This document shows, piece by piece, positions 47,965-60,225 of a DNA stretch of 64,000 nucleotides. Both the position numbers and the translations under genes were made by a program. Under the pieces are notes generated by a model. The model saw only the letters and a list, made by a program, of their open reading frames with translations, was not told the DNA's origin and ran no database searches. Source of the DNA: Bordetella genomosp. 5 (GTDB lineage: Bacteria; Pseudomonadota; Gammaproteobacteria; Burkholderiales; Burkholderiaceae_B); assembly GCF_002261475.1 (NCBI RefSeq), contig NZ_NEVN01000004.1:682001-746000 (forward strand). The letters run 5' to 3'. Position 1 is the stretch's first letter; the number at the start of each line of letters is the position of its first letter.

Positions 47965-48686
47965 AGTCCGATGTGCTGGTCACCGGCGCAAGCCAGGGCA
48001 TCGGCCGCGCGATCGCCGGGCGGCTGATCGAAGACGGGTATGCGGTCTTCAACCTGGATCTGCGCGCGCCCGAGGCGCCGCTCGCGGGCGAAACGCATAT
48101 CGCGGTCGACCTGACCGACGCCCAGGCGCTGCGCGACGCGGTGCGCGAGGTGGCGGGCCGGGGCAGGGTGCTGCGCCTGGTCAACAACGCCGGCATCGTG
48201 AAGCCCGCGCTGCTCGAAGACACCACGCCCGAAGATCTCGCCGCGGTCAGCGCGCTCAATCTCACCGCGCCGCTGCTGCTGTTGCAGGGGCTGCTGCCGG
48301 GCATGCGAGAGGCGCGCTTCGGCCGCGTCGTGAACATCGCGAGCCGTGCCGCGCTCGGCAAGGGGCGACGCAGTGCCTATGCCGCGACCAAGGCCGGACT
48401 GCTGGGCCTGACGCGGACCTGGGCCCTCGAAACCGCGCCGCATGGCATCACGGTGAACGCCATCGGCCCCGGCCCGATCGCCACCGAGCTGTTCGATCGC
48501 GTGAATCCGCCCGACGCGCCGCAGACGCGCCAGATTCTCGACACCATTCCGGTTCGCCGCATGGGCACGCCCGCCGAAGTGGCGCATGCCGTGGCCGGCT
48601 TTCTCGACAGCCGCGCCGGGTTCACCACCGGACAGGTGCTGTATGTGTGCGGCGGCATGACGGTCGGTCTGGGGAACGCGGCATGA
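47961..48686 (+). CDS. Short-chain dehydrogenase/reductase
   Basis: 241 aa classical SDR. Cofactor motif TGASQGIGRAIAGRL, LVNNAGIV, catalytic YAATK preceded by Ser in NIASRAALGKGRRS, and GPGPIATELFD. Asp after the second strand (NLDLRAP) suggests NAD(H). It probably oxidises or reduces a hydroxy/keto intermediate of the pathway. Overlaps the upstream gene by ATGA. Confidence 0.88.
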   Translation: MKSDVLVTGASQGIGRAIAGRLIEDGYAVFNLDLRAPEAPLAGETHIAVDLTDAQALRDAVREVAGRGRVLRLVNNAGIVKPALLEDTTPEDLAAVSALNLTAPLLLLQGLLPGMREARFGRVVNIASRAALGKGRRSAYAATKAGLLGLTRTWALETAPHGITVNAIGPGPIATELFDRVNPPDAPQTRQILDTIPVRRMGTPAEVAHAVAGFLDSRAGFTTGQVLYVCGGMTVGLGNAA

Positions 48687-49495
48687 CGGGCGCCACGGAA
48701 CCCCGCCTCGCGGGCAAGATCGCGGTGGTGGCCGGTGCCGGCGCTTCCGCGGCCGGATGGAGCATCGGCAAGGCGAGCTGCGTCACGCTCGCCCGCCATG
48801 GGGCAGCGGTGGTGGCGCTCGACGCCGATCTGGCCGCCGCCGAAGACGCGGCGCACGAGGTCGAAGCGGCGGGCGGCCGCGCGTTGCCGGTGCGCGCCGA
48901 CGTGGCCGATCCCGACGCCATGCAGGCGGCGGTGCAGGCTGCGCTCGCGCATTACGGGCGCATCGACATCTGGCAGGCCAACGCCGGCATCGGCAAGGTC
49001 GGTGGCCCGGAAGATATTTCGCTCGATGATTGGGAGCGGATTCAGCGCGTGAACGTGAGCAGCCTGCTGATCGCCACGCGGCTCATCGCGCCGCCCATGC
49101 GTGCGCAGGGCGGCGGCGCCATTGTTACCGTCTCGTCGATCGCGGGCATCCGCTACACCGGCTATCCGCATCTGGCGTATAGCGTCAGCAAGGCGGCGGT
49201 GATCCACTTCGCGCGCATGGCGGCGCAGCAGTACGCGGCCGACGGCATACGGGTGAACACGGTAATTCCGGGCCTCATCGATACGCCGCGCGTGGCGGCG
49301 AACGTGGCGCGCATGTTCGATCCCGATGATCTGGCGGCGGCCAAGGCCGCGCGGGATCGGCAGGTGCCGATGGGCCGCATGGGCACACCATGGGAAGTGG
49401 CCAACGCCGTGGCGTTTCTGGCTTCCGACGACGCGTCGTACATCACCGGCACCGAGCTCGTGGTGGACGGCGGGCTGACCGGTAAATATGCCTGA
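48683..49495 (+). CDS. Short-chain dehydrogenase/reductase
   Basis: 270 aa classical SDR, only distantly like the preceding one. Cofactor loop AGAGASAAGWSIGKAS is longer than usual; the NNAG motif is QANAGIG; the catalytic residues are in TVSSIAG and YSVSK; VVALDAD carries the Asp that prefers NAD(H). Last gene of the operon, four-base overlap with its neighbour. A strong hairpin lies about 100 bases downstream. Confidence 0.88.
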   Translation: MTGATEPRLAGKIAVVAGAGASAAGWSIGKASCVTLARHGAAVVALDADLAAAEDAAHEVEAAGGRALPVRADVADPDAMQAAVQAALAHYGRIDIWQANAGIGKVGGPEDISLDDWERIQRVNVSSLLIATRLIAPPMRAQGGGAIVTVSSIAGIRYTGYPHLAYSVSKAAVIHFARMAAQQYAADGIRVNTVIPGLIDTPRVAANVARMFDPDDLAAAKAARDRQVPMGRMGTPWEVANAVAFLASDDASYITGTELVVDGGLTGKYA

Positions 49496-49593
49496 TCCGT
49501 ATCCAGTTCCGCCAGTCGTCGTGGGCGGATCCCGCAGACGCGAGGGTCGCAGGGCCGCGATCGCGGTTGCGTGATTCCTCGCGCACGAACAAA

Positions 49594-49622
49594 GGGGCGT
49601 GTTCCGCGATGGAACACGCCCC
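49594..49622. terminator. Bidirectional hairpin between convergent genes
   Basis: Perfect 12-bp stem GGGGCGTGTTCC / GGAACACGCCCC with loop GCGAT. On the minus strand it is followed by TTTGTTCG, so it probably ends the secreted-protein gene; on the plus strand it may end the SDR operon, though without a T tract. Confidence 0.6.
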
Positions 49623-49668
49623 TCGTCCGACCCGGCCCCGAGGAGCGCGGCCGGATCAGCCGAACCTA

Positions 49669-50046
49669 TTACTTGCCGCCGGTGTTCGGGTAGTTCGTGC
49701 CCGGCGAGTTCGGGTTGACGTCACGCGGTGCGCTGGAATTGGGCGCGGGGATGGTCTTGCCGTCCATGCCCTTCTTGCCGTCCATGCCCTTGTTGTGGTC
49801 CATGCGCTTGTCCTTGTCGGTCGACATCGTGCCGCTGTGCGAGGGCGTGGTCGTCGTCTTGGACGGTTCGCCCGGGGCGGGAGCCTGCTGGCCGGCCGGC
49901 AGCGGACGGTTCGGCTGTGCCGCGGTCGAATCGTTCGGCGTCTTGGACGGGCTGGCCGGGGTGGCGCTTTGCGCCATGGCGGCGCCGGTGAAGGCGAAGC
50001 CCGCGAGGGCGGCGATGGCCAGTTTGCGATTGAGGTTCAGATGCAT
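49669..50046 (-). CDS. Small secreted low-complexity protein
   Basis: 125 aa. Signal peptide about 1-25 (GAAMA before QSATP). The rest is disordered-looking, rich in Pro, Ser, Thr, Asn, Lys, with a short repeat MDHNKGMDGKKGMDGK and a Pro/Asn-rich end (NPNSPGTNYPNTGGK). No known domain; similar low-complexity periplasmic proteins are common in this family. AGGAG lies upstream of the ATG at 50046. Confidence 0.75.
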   Translation of the reverse strand: MHLNLNRKLAIAALAGFAFTGAAMAQSATPASPSKTPNDSTAAQPNRPLPAGQQAPAPGEPSKTTTTPSHSGTMSTDKDKRMDHNKGMDGKKGMDGKTIPAPNSSAPRDVNPNSPGTNYPNTGGK

Positions 50047-50200
50047 GGCGTATCTCCTATGGGGGGGTGCGTGCGGATGCCGCATGCCTTCATCCGCAAG
50101 CGCTGTTCCTGCGCTTTGCAGGGCTCCCGCCGGATGGGCATCGCTTGGTCGCCCCTCAACCCTGCGTGCCCCGATTCGGGCGATTCCCGCAGCCCAATGC

Positions 50201-50227
50201 AAAAGCCCCGCGGAACACCGCGGGGCT
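50201..50227 (-). terminator. Terminator of the YmgE-like gene
   Basis: Stem AGCCCCGCGG / CCGCGGGGCT with loop AACA; on the minus strand it runs into TTTT. Located 23 bases after the gene at 50250. Confidence 0.85.
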
Positions 50228-50249
50228 CTCGTGCCGAAGCGTGGCGGGG

Positions 50250-50501
50250 TCAGGCGCGCTTGCGCGTGACGAGCCCCACGACGAACAGCACGATGATGGC
50301 GCCCACGACCGAGGCGATCCAGCCCGCCGGCTCGCCGGACTGATACCAGCCGAGCGACTGACCGAGGAAACCGGCGACCACCGCACCGACGATCCCGAGG
50401 ATCGTGGTCATGATGATGCCCATGCTCTGGTCTCCCGGCATGATGGCGCGGGCGATCAAGCCCACGATGAACCCGACGATGATCATGATGATGATGCTCA
50501 T
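50250..50501 (-). CDS. GlsB/YeaQ/YmgE-family membrane protein
   Basis: 83 aa, three hydrophobic helices with Gly-rich turns (FIVGLIARAIMPGDQ, TTILGIVGAVVAGFLG, WIASVVGAIIVLFVVGL). Transglycosylase-associated protein family (PF04226); members are often induced by general stress, function unknown. GGAGGT stands 6 bases before the ATG. Own terminator downstream. Confidence 0.9.
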   Translation of the reverse strand: MSIIIMIIVGFIVGLIARAIMPGDQSMGIIMTTILGIVGAVVAGFLGQSLGWYQSGEPAGWIASVVGAIIVLFVVGLVTRKRA

Positions 50502-50614
50502 GCGACCTCCTGGTGCGGTGGGGAAGGGGTGAGCTCATGATACTCAGCCCCTTGTTGCGGCAGTTGTAACAACTGGTGCGCTCCCTCCGCACGTAGCGTG
50601 CCCGCGACAGCGGC

Positions 50615-51268
50615 TCAACCGGTCTGCGCGAGCAATTGCCGCAAATCTTTGACCATCGCCGCCACGGTGTCCGTGTCGGAGGCGAGCAGCCGTGCCCGGC
50701 CGCGGTTGTCGAAGATATATACGCCGCGGCTGTGCGTGACGTCGTAGGTGTCGGCGTCGTCGCCGGGCTTGGGCTTTTCGATCTGATAGGCGACGCGATA
50801 GCGCCGCGCCAGATCGGCCACCTGCCGTTCATTGCCCGTCAGGCCCAGCGTGTTGGGATTGAAGGCGTTGACATAGGCCTGCAGGATTTCGGGCGTGTCG
50901 CGATGGGGATCGACGCTGACGAACACGATGCGCACATCGCGTGCGGCGTCGCCGAGTTCGCCCAGCACCGCCGTGAGCTGCGCCATCGTGGTGGGACAGA
51001 CGTCGGGGCAGCTCGCATAGCCGAAGAACAGCAGCACGGTCTTGCCGGCGAGCGCGTCGGCCGTCACCGTCTGGCCATTGGCCGCCTGCAAGGAAAACTT
51101 GAGATCGGGCAGGTGGCCGCGCACGTTGTAGAGCGACCAGTCCGCCGAGCGTTCGCTGCACCCGGCCAGCATCCCGGCGGCGGCGAGCGCGGCGGCGCCG
51201 AGCAACACGCGCCGGCGTGCGGGAGAGAAAGAAGACGGACGGACCAGCGGAACAGGCACGAAGGACAT
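50615..51268 (-). CDS. SCO1/SenC-family copper chaperone
   Basis: 217 aa. Membrane-anchored thioredoxin-fold protein that delivers copper to the CuA site of cytochrome oxidase. The copper ligands CPDVC and the distal His in THSRGVYIF are present. A lipobox-like LAGC follows the N-terminal hydrophobic segment, suggesting a lipoprotein. The start at 51268 avoids an Arg-rich upstream frame. No cytochrome oxidase genes are adjacent. Confidence 0.88.
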   Translation of the reverse strand: MSFVPVPLVRPSSFSPARRRVLLGAAALAAAGMLAGCSERSADWSLYNVRGHLPDLKFSLQAANGQTVTADALAGKTVLLFFGYASCPDVCPTTMAQLTAVLGELGDAARDVRIVFVSVDPHRDTPEILQAYVNAFNPNTLGLTGNERQVADLARRYRVAYQIEKPKPGDDADTYDVTHSRGVYIFDNRGRARLLASDTDTVAAMVKDLRQLLAQTG

Positions 51269-51406
51269 GAAATCGGCTCGACGGTGCGCAACGCGGTGAA
51301 GGGGACGGGCTGTCTCGATTCTAGCAACCCCGTCCGCCTTGCGCGGCCGTCGGCCTGGCGGGCGCTTGCGCTGGAGCAAGCCCGCCCGATCCCGGCGGGC
51401 GTCGCG

Positions 51407-53476
51407 TCAGGCCGGCTGGGCGTCGCTCATGCCGCTGTGACGCAGCAGGGCGTCCATGCGGGGCGCGCGGCCGCGGAAGGCCGCGAACGAGTCGGCCGCG
51501 GGGCGGGCGCCACCCACCGCCAGCACTTCCTTGCGAAAGCGCAGACCGGTGGCGGTGTCGAGCGTGTCGGCCTGTTCGCCGGCCGCCCTGGCCGCTTCTT
51601 CGAAGGCCTCGTAGGCATCGGCCGACAGCACTTCGGCCCACTTGTAGCTGTAGTAGCCCGCGCCATAGCCGCCGGCGAACAGGTGCGAGAACGCATGCGG
51701 CAGGCGATGCCAGGCCGGCGGGAACAGCACGGCGACTTCCTTGCGCACGTCCTGCAGCAGCGCGAGCACGTCGGCGATCGGCATGCCTTCGGCGCGGTCG
51801 TGCATCAACATGTCGAAGAGCGCGAACTCGATCTGGCGCACGGCCTGCATGCCGCTTTGATAGTTGCGCGCGGCGACGAGGCGGTCGTAGAGCGCGCGCG
51901 GCAGCGGCGATCCGCTGTCGACATGGGCCGAGAGCTTCTGCACCACGGCCCACTCCCAGCAGAAGTTCTCCATGAATTGCGAAGGCAGTTCGATGGCGTC
52001 CCACTCGACGCTCGAGAACGCGGCCACGCCGGGCTCGTCGACTTCGGAGAGCAGCGCGTGCAGCGCATGGCCCGCCTCGTGGAACAGCGTGATGACGTCG
52101 TCGTGCGTGAGCAGGGCGGCCTTGCCACCGGCCGGGCGCGAGAAGTTGCAGGTGAGGTAGACCACCGGCGTCTGCAGGCCCTTGGCGGTGCGGCGGCGGC
52201 TGCGTTCGCTGTCGACCCAGGCGCCGCTCTGCTTGCCGGCGCGCGCATACAGATCGAGATAGAGATGGCCGATCAGGCGGCCATCGGGCGCCTGCACCTG
52301 CACGCCGCGCACGTCGGCGTGCCAGGACGACACCGGCATCTCGCGCAGGCGCACGTCGAACAGCGACTCGACCACCTCGAACAGGCCGGAGAGCACGCGC
52401 GGCTCGGTGAAGTACTGTTTGATCTCGTCTTCGGAATACGCATAGCGCGATTCGCGCAGGCGCTCGGAGGCGAAGCCCACGTCCCAGGGTTCGAGGGTGT
52501 CGAGGCCGAGCTCGCGCGCGGCGAACTCGCGCAGCTCGTTCAGGTCGCGCTGCGCATAGGGCTTGGCGCGCGCCGCGAGGTTGCGCAGGAAGTCCGTGAC
52601 CTCGCCGGCGTTGCTCGCCATGCGCGTCTGCAGGCGCAGCTCGGCGAAGTTGGCGTACGACAGCAGCCGGGCCTCTTCGGCGCGCAGCCCCAGCAGCTCT
52701 TCGATGAGCGGCGAGTTGTCGAACTGACTGGCGCCTTGCTCGGACGCCACGGTGCCGTACGCGCGGTACAGCGTTTCGCGCAGGCCGCGATCGCGGGCGT
52801 ACTGCATCACCGGCAGATAGCTCGGCATCTTGAGCGTGAACTTGTAGCCCGGCTTGCCGTCTTCGGCGGCGGCCTGGCGGGCGGTTTCGATGACGTCGCC
52901 CGGAATGCCGTCGAGCCGCTTTTCGTCTTCGATCACGATCGACCACGCATCGATCGAATCGAGCACGTTTTCGGAGAACTTCTGCGAGACCTGGGCCTCG
53001 CGATCGGAGATCTCGGCGTAGCGTTCGCGCGCGGGGCCCACGAGCTCCACGCCGCTCAGGCGGAAGTCGCGCAGCGCCAGCTCGATCACGCGGCGGCGCA
53101 CCGGATCCCAGCTGGCGAAGTCGGGCGCGGCGGCGAGGCGTTGATACTGGCGGTACAGCCCTTCGTGCAGGCCCACCCAGGTCGAGAACTCGGTGACCAG
53201 CGGCAGCGCGGCGTTATAGGCCTCGCGCAACTCGGGCGTGTTGACCACCGCATTCAGATGGCCGGCCACCGACCAGGCGCGCCACAGGCGCTCGGAGGCG
53301 CTGTCGAGCGGCTCGACGACGGCTTCCCAGCTGGCCTCGAGCGACGGATCGGCGGCGTGTTCGACGGCCTTGCGCGCCGACGCGAGCAGGTCTTCGATCG
53401 CCGGCACGATGTGCGCGGGTTTGACGGCGGCATAGTCGACCAGGTCGGCCACGGGTGCGAGCAGGGGATTGGTCAT
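51407..53476 (-). CDS. prlC: Oligopeptidase A (M3 metallopeptidase)
   Basis: 689 aa cytosolic zinc peptidase that degrades short peptides, including released signal-peptide fragments. The zinc motif HEAGH is at about residues 466-470, with the distal Glu region following (VEWDAIELPSQFMENFCWE). The N-terminal helical half (MTNPLLAPVADLVDYAAVKP) matches the family. Monocistronic, or followed by the SCO gene 138 bases downstream. Confidence 0.93.
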   Translation of the reverse strand: MTNPLLAPVADLVDYAAVKPAHIVPAIEDLLASARKAVEHAADPSLEASWEAVVEPLDSASERLWRAWSVAGHLNAVVNTPELREAYNAALPLVTEFSTWVGLHEGLYRQYQRLAAAPDFASWDPVRRRVIELALRDFRLSGVELVGPARERYAEISDREAQVSQKFSENVLDSIDAWSIVIEDEKRLDGIPGDVIETARQAAAEDGKPGYKFTLKMPSYLPVMQYARDRGLRETLYRAYGTVASEQGASQFDNSPLIEELLGLRAEEARLLSYANFAELRLQTRMASNAGEVTDFLRNLAARAKPYAQRDLNELREFAARELGLDTLEPWDVGFASERLRESRYAYSEDEIKQYFTEPRVLSGLFEVVESLFDVRLREMPVSSWHADVRGVQVQAPDGRLIGHLYLDLYARAGKQSGAWVDSERSRRRTAKGLQTPVVYLTCNFSRPAGGKAALLTHDDVITLFHEAGHALHALLSEVDEPGVAAFSSVEWDAIELPSQFMENFCWEWAVVQKLSAHVDSGSPLPRALYDRLVAARNYQSGMQAVRQIEFALFDMLMHDRAEGMPIADVLALLQDVRKEVAVLFPPAWHRLPHAFSHLFAGGYGAGYYSYKWAEVLSADAYEAFEEAARAAGEQADTLDTATGLRFRKEVLAVGGARPAADSFAAFRGRAPRMDALLRHSGMSDAQPA

Positions 53477-53605
53477 CGCGCGATTCCAGAAAACAATAAA
53501 CGACCCGCAAGCGGGCAGGCTTGCAGATCAGATGAGGGCGGGAAGGGAGAAAACAAGGCGCGCGGCCCCTGGGGCGGGGTGCGGCCGGCCGAATCGCCGC
53601 GGCCC

Positions 53606-53630
53606 GGGGCGCCGCTTGCGGCGGCGCCCC
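53606..53630 (-). terminator. Hairpin after folD
   Basis: GGGGCGCCGC and GCGGCGCCCC form a 10-bp stem with a 5-base loop just beyond the folD stop. There is no T tract, so it may pause or stabilise rather than terminate. Confidence 0.35.
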
Positions 53631-53638
53631 GTGGGCGA

Positions 53639-54511
<873 letters not shown>

Positions 54512-54554
54512 TGTTGCGAGGCCTCCGGGGCGGCCGCGAAATTCACTGCCTGGG

Positions 54555-55181
54555 TCATGCCTGGGTCTCCGGCTTGGCCAGAGCAACCTTCATCAGATCT
54601 GCTACGGTGGTCACTTCAAGTTTTTCCATGATGTTGGCGCGGTGCGCCTCGACGGTCTTGATGCTGATGCCCAGGTCGTCGGCGATCTGCTTGTTCAAGC
54701 GGCCGGCGACGATGCGCTCCAGCACCTGCTGCTCGCGCGCGGTCAGGCGCGCCAGCATGGCTTCGTGGTCTTTCTGGGCCTGGTGCTTGCTCACGCGCTG
54801 CACCGCCTGCTCGAGCATGCGCGCCACGATCTCGCGCAGATCGGACTCGTTGAACGGCTTCTCGAGGAAGTCGATCGCACCCTTCTTCATGGTGGACACC
54901 GCCATGGGCACGTCGCCGTGGCCGGTGATGAACACGATGGGCAACGGCGCGTTGCGCGCGATCAGCTGTTCCTGCAGTTCGAGGCCGCTCATGCCGGGCA
55001 TGCGCACGTCGGCGATCAGCACGCCGACCTGCGAGGCATCGTATTCGTCGAGGAAGGATTCGCCACTCGAGAACGCCCGCACGCGATAGCCATTGGCCTC
55101 GAGCAACCAGCGCAACGAATCACGCACGGCTTCGTCGTCGTCGACAATGAATACCGTGCTCGACAGGTGGGGGGTGTTCAT
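54555..55181 (-). CDS. FixJ/NarL-type response regulator
   Basis: 208 aa. Receiver domain with the acidic pair DDD (14-16), phosphorylation site Asp58 in [12 protein letters not shown] and Lys in [12 protein letters not shown]; then a LuxR-type HTH ([36 protein letters not shown]). It overlaps the sensor-kinase gene by ATGA. The pair is of the FixLJ/TodST group; the controlled genes are unknown. Confidence 0.92.
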   Translation of the reverse strand: MNTPHLSSTVFIVDDDEAVRDSLRWLLEANGYRVRAFSSGESFLDEYDASQVGVLIADVRMPGMSGLELQEQLIARNAPLPIVFITGHGDVPMAVSTMKKGAIDFLEKPFNESDLREIVARMLEQAVQRVSKHQAQKDHEAMLARLTAREQQVLERIVAGRLNKQIADDLGISIKTVEAHRANIMEKLEVTTVADLMKVALAKPETQA

Positions 55182-56932
55182 GCGTGCAACTCCTCGGACT
55201 GATCATTCTGCGCGTTGGCCTGGGGCGCGGCGCAGGGCAGGGTAAAGCGGAAGATAGTACCGCCGGCGGGATTCGGGTCGGCCCACAGGCGCCCGTGGTG
55301 AGACTCAATAATGGTACGGCAAATATTCAGCCCCATGCCCAGGCCCTGAGACTTGGTGCTGAAGAACGGTTCGAACAGTCGCTCGGGTTCGGCGAGACCG
55401 TGGCCGCGGTCGACCACGGCGACCTCGATCTGCTGCTCGTGCGGGATCACCGCCACCTTGAGCTCGTCGGACTCGCTCTTTTCCATGGCCTCGAGGCCGT
55501 TCTTGAGCAGATTGAGCAGCACCTGTTCGATCAGGATCGGATCGGCCAGCACATCGGGCGCATTGGACGGCACGAAGCTGTCGATGCGGATGCGGCGCTT
55601 GCGTGCGTCGATCTCGGCGAAGCCGATCGCGTTTTCGACGATGCGGCCGATGGCCACGCGCTGACGGCGCGGCTCGCTGCGCTTCACGAATTCGCGGATG
55701 CGGCTGATGATCTTGCCGGCGCGCTCGGCCTGTGACGCGGCCTTCTCGAGCGCGGGCAGTAGCATGTTGGGGCTGGTGTGGCCGGCCTTGACCAGCGCCA
55801 CCGCGCCCATGCTGTAGTTGGCGATGGCCGTTAGCGGCTGGTTGAGCTCGTGCGCCAGCGACGAGGCCATCTCGCCCATCGTGGTGAGACGGCTGGTGAG
55901 CTGGATCTTTTCCTGCTGTACGCGCGAGGCCTCTTCGTGGCTGCGGCGCTCGGTGATGTCGCGCGCCACCTGCATCCGCACCCGGCGGCCGTCGGTCCAG
56001 GCCAGCATGCGGTGATGCACTTCGAACCAGCGCTGCACCGAGGGGGCGAACACTTCGACGGATTCGTCGGTGAAGCGGCCGCGGCGTCCGGCCAGGAGCT
56101 CGTCGTGGCCGCCGGTCTGCGCGCCGAACACGCGGCGGTAGGTGCGGTTGGCGAACAGCAGCTCGAGGCCATCGTGGGTGTCGGCGGTGACCGAGATCGC
56201 GTCGTCCAGGCCTTCGAGCACCGTCATGAAGCGCTCATGGGCGGCGGTGAGCGCCTCGCGGATGCGCTTGGGCTCGGTGATGTCGGTCATGGAGGTCATC
56301 CAGCCGATCTGGTTGCCGTTAGGGTCGAGCAGCGGCGACACATACATGCGCGCCGTGAAGCGCGAGCCGTCGCGGCGCTGCGCCTCGACCTCCAGGCCGC
56401 TGGAGGGCGTCTTGCCGGACATCAGCACATCGAGCGTGTGCTGATGCTGCTCGTGGCGGCCGGGCACCCAATACGGGAACGGCGGGCTGCGGCCGATCAG
56501 ATCGGCTTCGTTCCAGCCGATCATGCGACAGAAGGCGGGATTGACGTAGGCGATGCGGCCTTCCATGTCGAGCACGCGCATGCCGGTGGACATGGAGTTT
56601 TCCATGGCGCGGCGAAAACCGGTCTCGGCGATCAGCGCGGCCTCGGCCTCGGACCGGAAGCGGGTGTAGCGCCACAGCATCAGCAGGCTGATGATGATCA
56701 CGCACGAGAGCGCGAGCACGACCCAGATCAGGCGTTGCTGGCGCAGCTCCTGATCGATCGTGACGAACATCACGCTGTCATCGTGGATGCGCTGCAGCCA
56801 GAAGAACATGCCCATCACACATATATAGAGGATGAGCACGAGCGCCGGGGTCACCCAGTACAGCCCACGCCGGCGCAGGCGGGCGTGGTCGTGAAACGAG
56901 TTCGGAATGTTGGACTTGTGCGGGCTGGACAT
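55178..56932 (-). CDS. PAS-domain sensor histidine kinase (FixL-like)
   Basis: 584 aa. Two membrane helices (about 26-46 and 68-87) with a short periplasmic loop, a PAS/PAC module (about 100-225, with NPAFCRMIGWNEADLIGRS), a second less conserved PAS (about 230-335), a HisKA box with His361 in SSLAHELNQPL, and an HATPase domain (LLNLLKNGLEAM, GLGMGLNICRTIIESHHG). I see no clear heme-PAS motif, so oxygen sensing should not be assumed. Partner of the response regulator that overlaps it; divergent from aceE. Confidence 0.9.
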   Translation of the reverse strand: MSSPHKSNIPNSFHDHARLRRRGLYWVTPALVLILYICVMGMFFWLQRIHDDSVMFVTIDQELRQQRLIWVVLALSCVIIISLLMLWRYTRFRSEAEAALIAETGFRRAMENSMSTGMRVLDMEGRIAYVNPAFCRMIGWNEADLIGRSPPFPYWVPGRHEQHQHTLDVLMSGKTPSSGLEVEAQRRDGSRFTARMYVSPLLDPNGNQIGWMTSMTDITEPKRIREALTAAHERFMTVLEGLDDAISVTADTHDGLELLFANRTYRRVFGAQTGGHDELLAGRRGRFTDESVEVFAPSVQRWFEVHHRMLAWTDGRRVRMQVARDITERRSHEEASRVQQEKIQLTSRLTTMGEMASSLAHELNQPLTAIANYSMGAVALVKAGHTSPNMLLPALEKAASQAERAGKIISRIREFVKRSEPRRQRVAIGRIVENAIGFAEIDARKRRIRIDSFVPSNAPDVLADPILIEQVLLNLLKNGLEAMEKSESDELKVAVIPHEQQIEVAVVDRGHGLAEPERLFEPFFSTKSQGLGMGLNICRTIIESHHGRLWADPNPAGGTIFRFTLPCAAPQANAQNDQSEELHA

Positions 56933-57304
56933 GGACTTCGGGCCGTTAGACCGCCTATTTTACGGGCAAAGCCGGGTGCACGACGCCGGAATTGCGGCGG
57001 CGCGGGGCAGGGCGGCCGCCACGGTGCGTGGCGCGGGCGGCGCCTCAGTCGGCGGCGCCCCTCCCAACTATCGATGCTGCGCTGCAGTATAGAAGGATGG
57101 CTGCTCGCATTCTTTCGGGGAACTGCCCGGAAACCCGCGCCACGCCTGGAGCCGGGGCCGGTTGTCACCTTGCCGCGCTTGGCAGGGAGGGGCCGGTTGT
57201 GGCACGGTTGAGGCTGCCTGTGCCTGCCTGGCCGTGCACGATAGCGGCCGTTTCCCGGGCAATACGCAGCATTCTCGCGGGCAGATCGCTTCTGATGCGG
57301 CTAT

Positions 57305-57340
57305 TTTCATATTATGAAATGCCGTATCGCAACATGAAAT
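57305..57340. promoter_or_regulatory. Palindrome and direct repeat upstream of the aceE promoter
   Basis: TTTCATA-T-TATGAAA (57305-57319) is a perfect odd palindrome. Its right half ATGAAAT recurs at 57334-57340, exactly 20 bases after the copy at 57314, and just before the -35 box. This is the layout of a dimer-binding operator plus a half site; the regulator is unknown. Confidence 0.45.
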
Positions 57341-57345
57341 ATCGC

Positions 57346-57375
57346 TTGCGGCGGGCGATTCTTGTTTCTTAGAAT
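57346..57375 (+). promoter_or_regulatory. Probable promoter of the pyruvate dehydrogenase operon
   Basis: TTGCGG (57346-57351), an 18-base spacer and TAGAAT (57370-57375). The predicted leader before aceE is about 125 bases. Confidence 0.5.
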
Positions 57376-57504
57376 GCGGGCTTCAGCAGTCCGTCAGAGC
57401 CGCCACCGCGTGGGAGCAGGCATCGACGGACCGCGTCCGCATATCAAACCCCGCTACCTCACAAGCCGGGGTGTGGTACCGAAAACCCCATCAGGAGACA
57501 CACG

Positions 57505-60213
<2,709 letters not shown>

Positions 60214-60225
60214 GGGTAGACAGAC

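Larger units (their letters stand above)
56933..57504. other. Intergenic region between the sensor kinase and aceE
   Basis: About 570 bases without a convincing gene. The kinase-proximal half is G/C-rich. The last 200 bases before aceE carry an A/T-rich palindrome with a direct repeat (57305-57340), a promoter (57346-57375) and, in the leader, a 6-bp hairpin ACCCCG/CGGGGT (57448-57472) some 30 bases before the aceE start. Confidence 0.55.
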
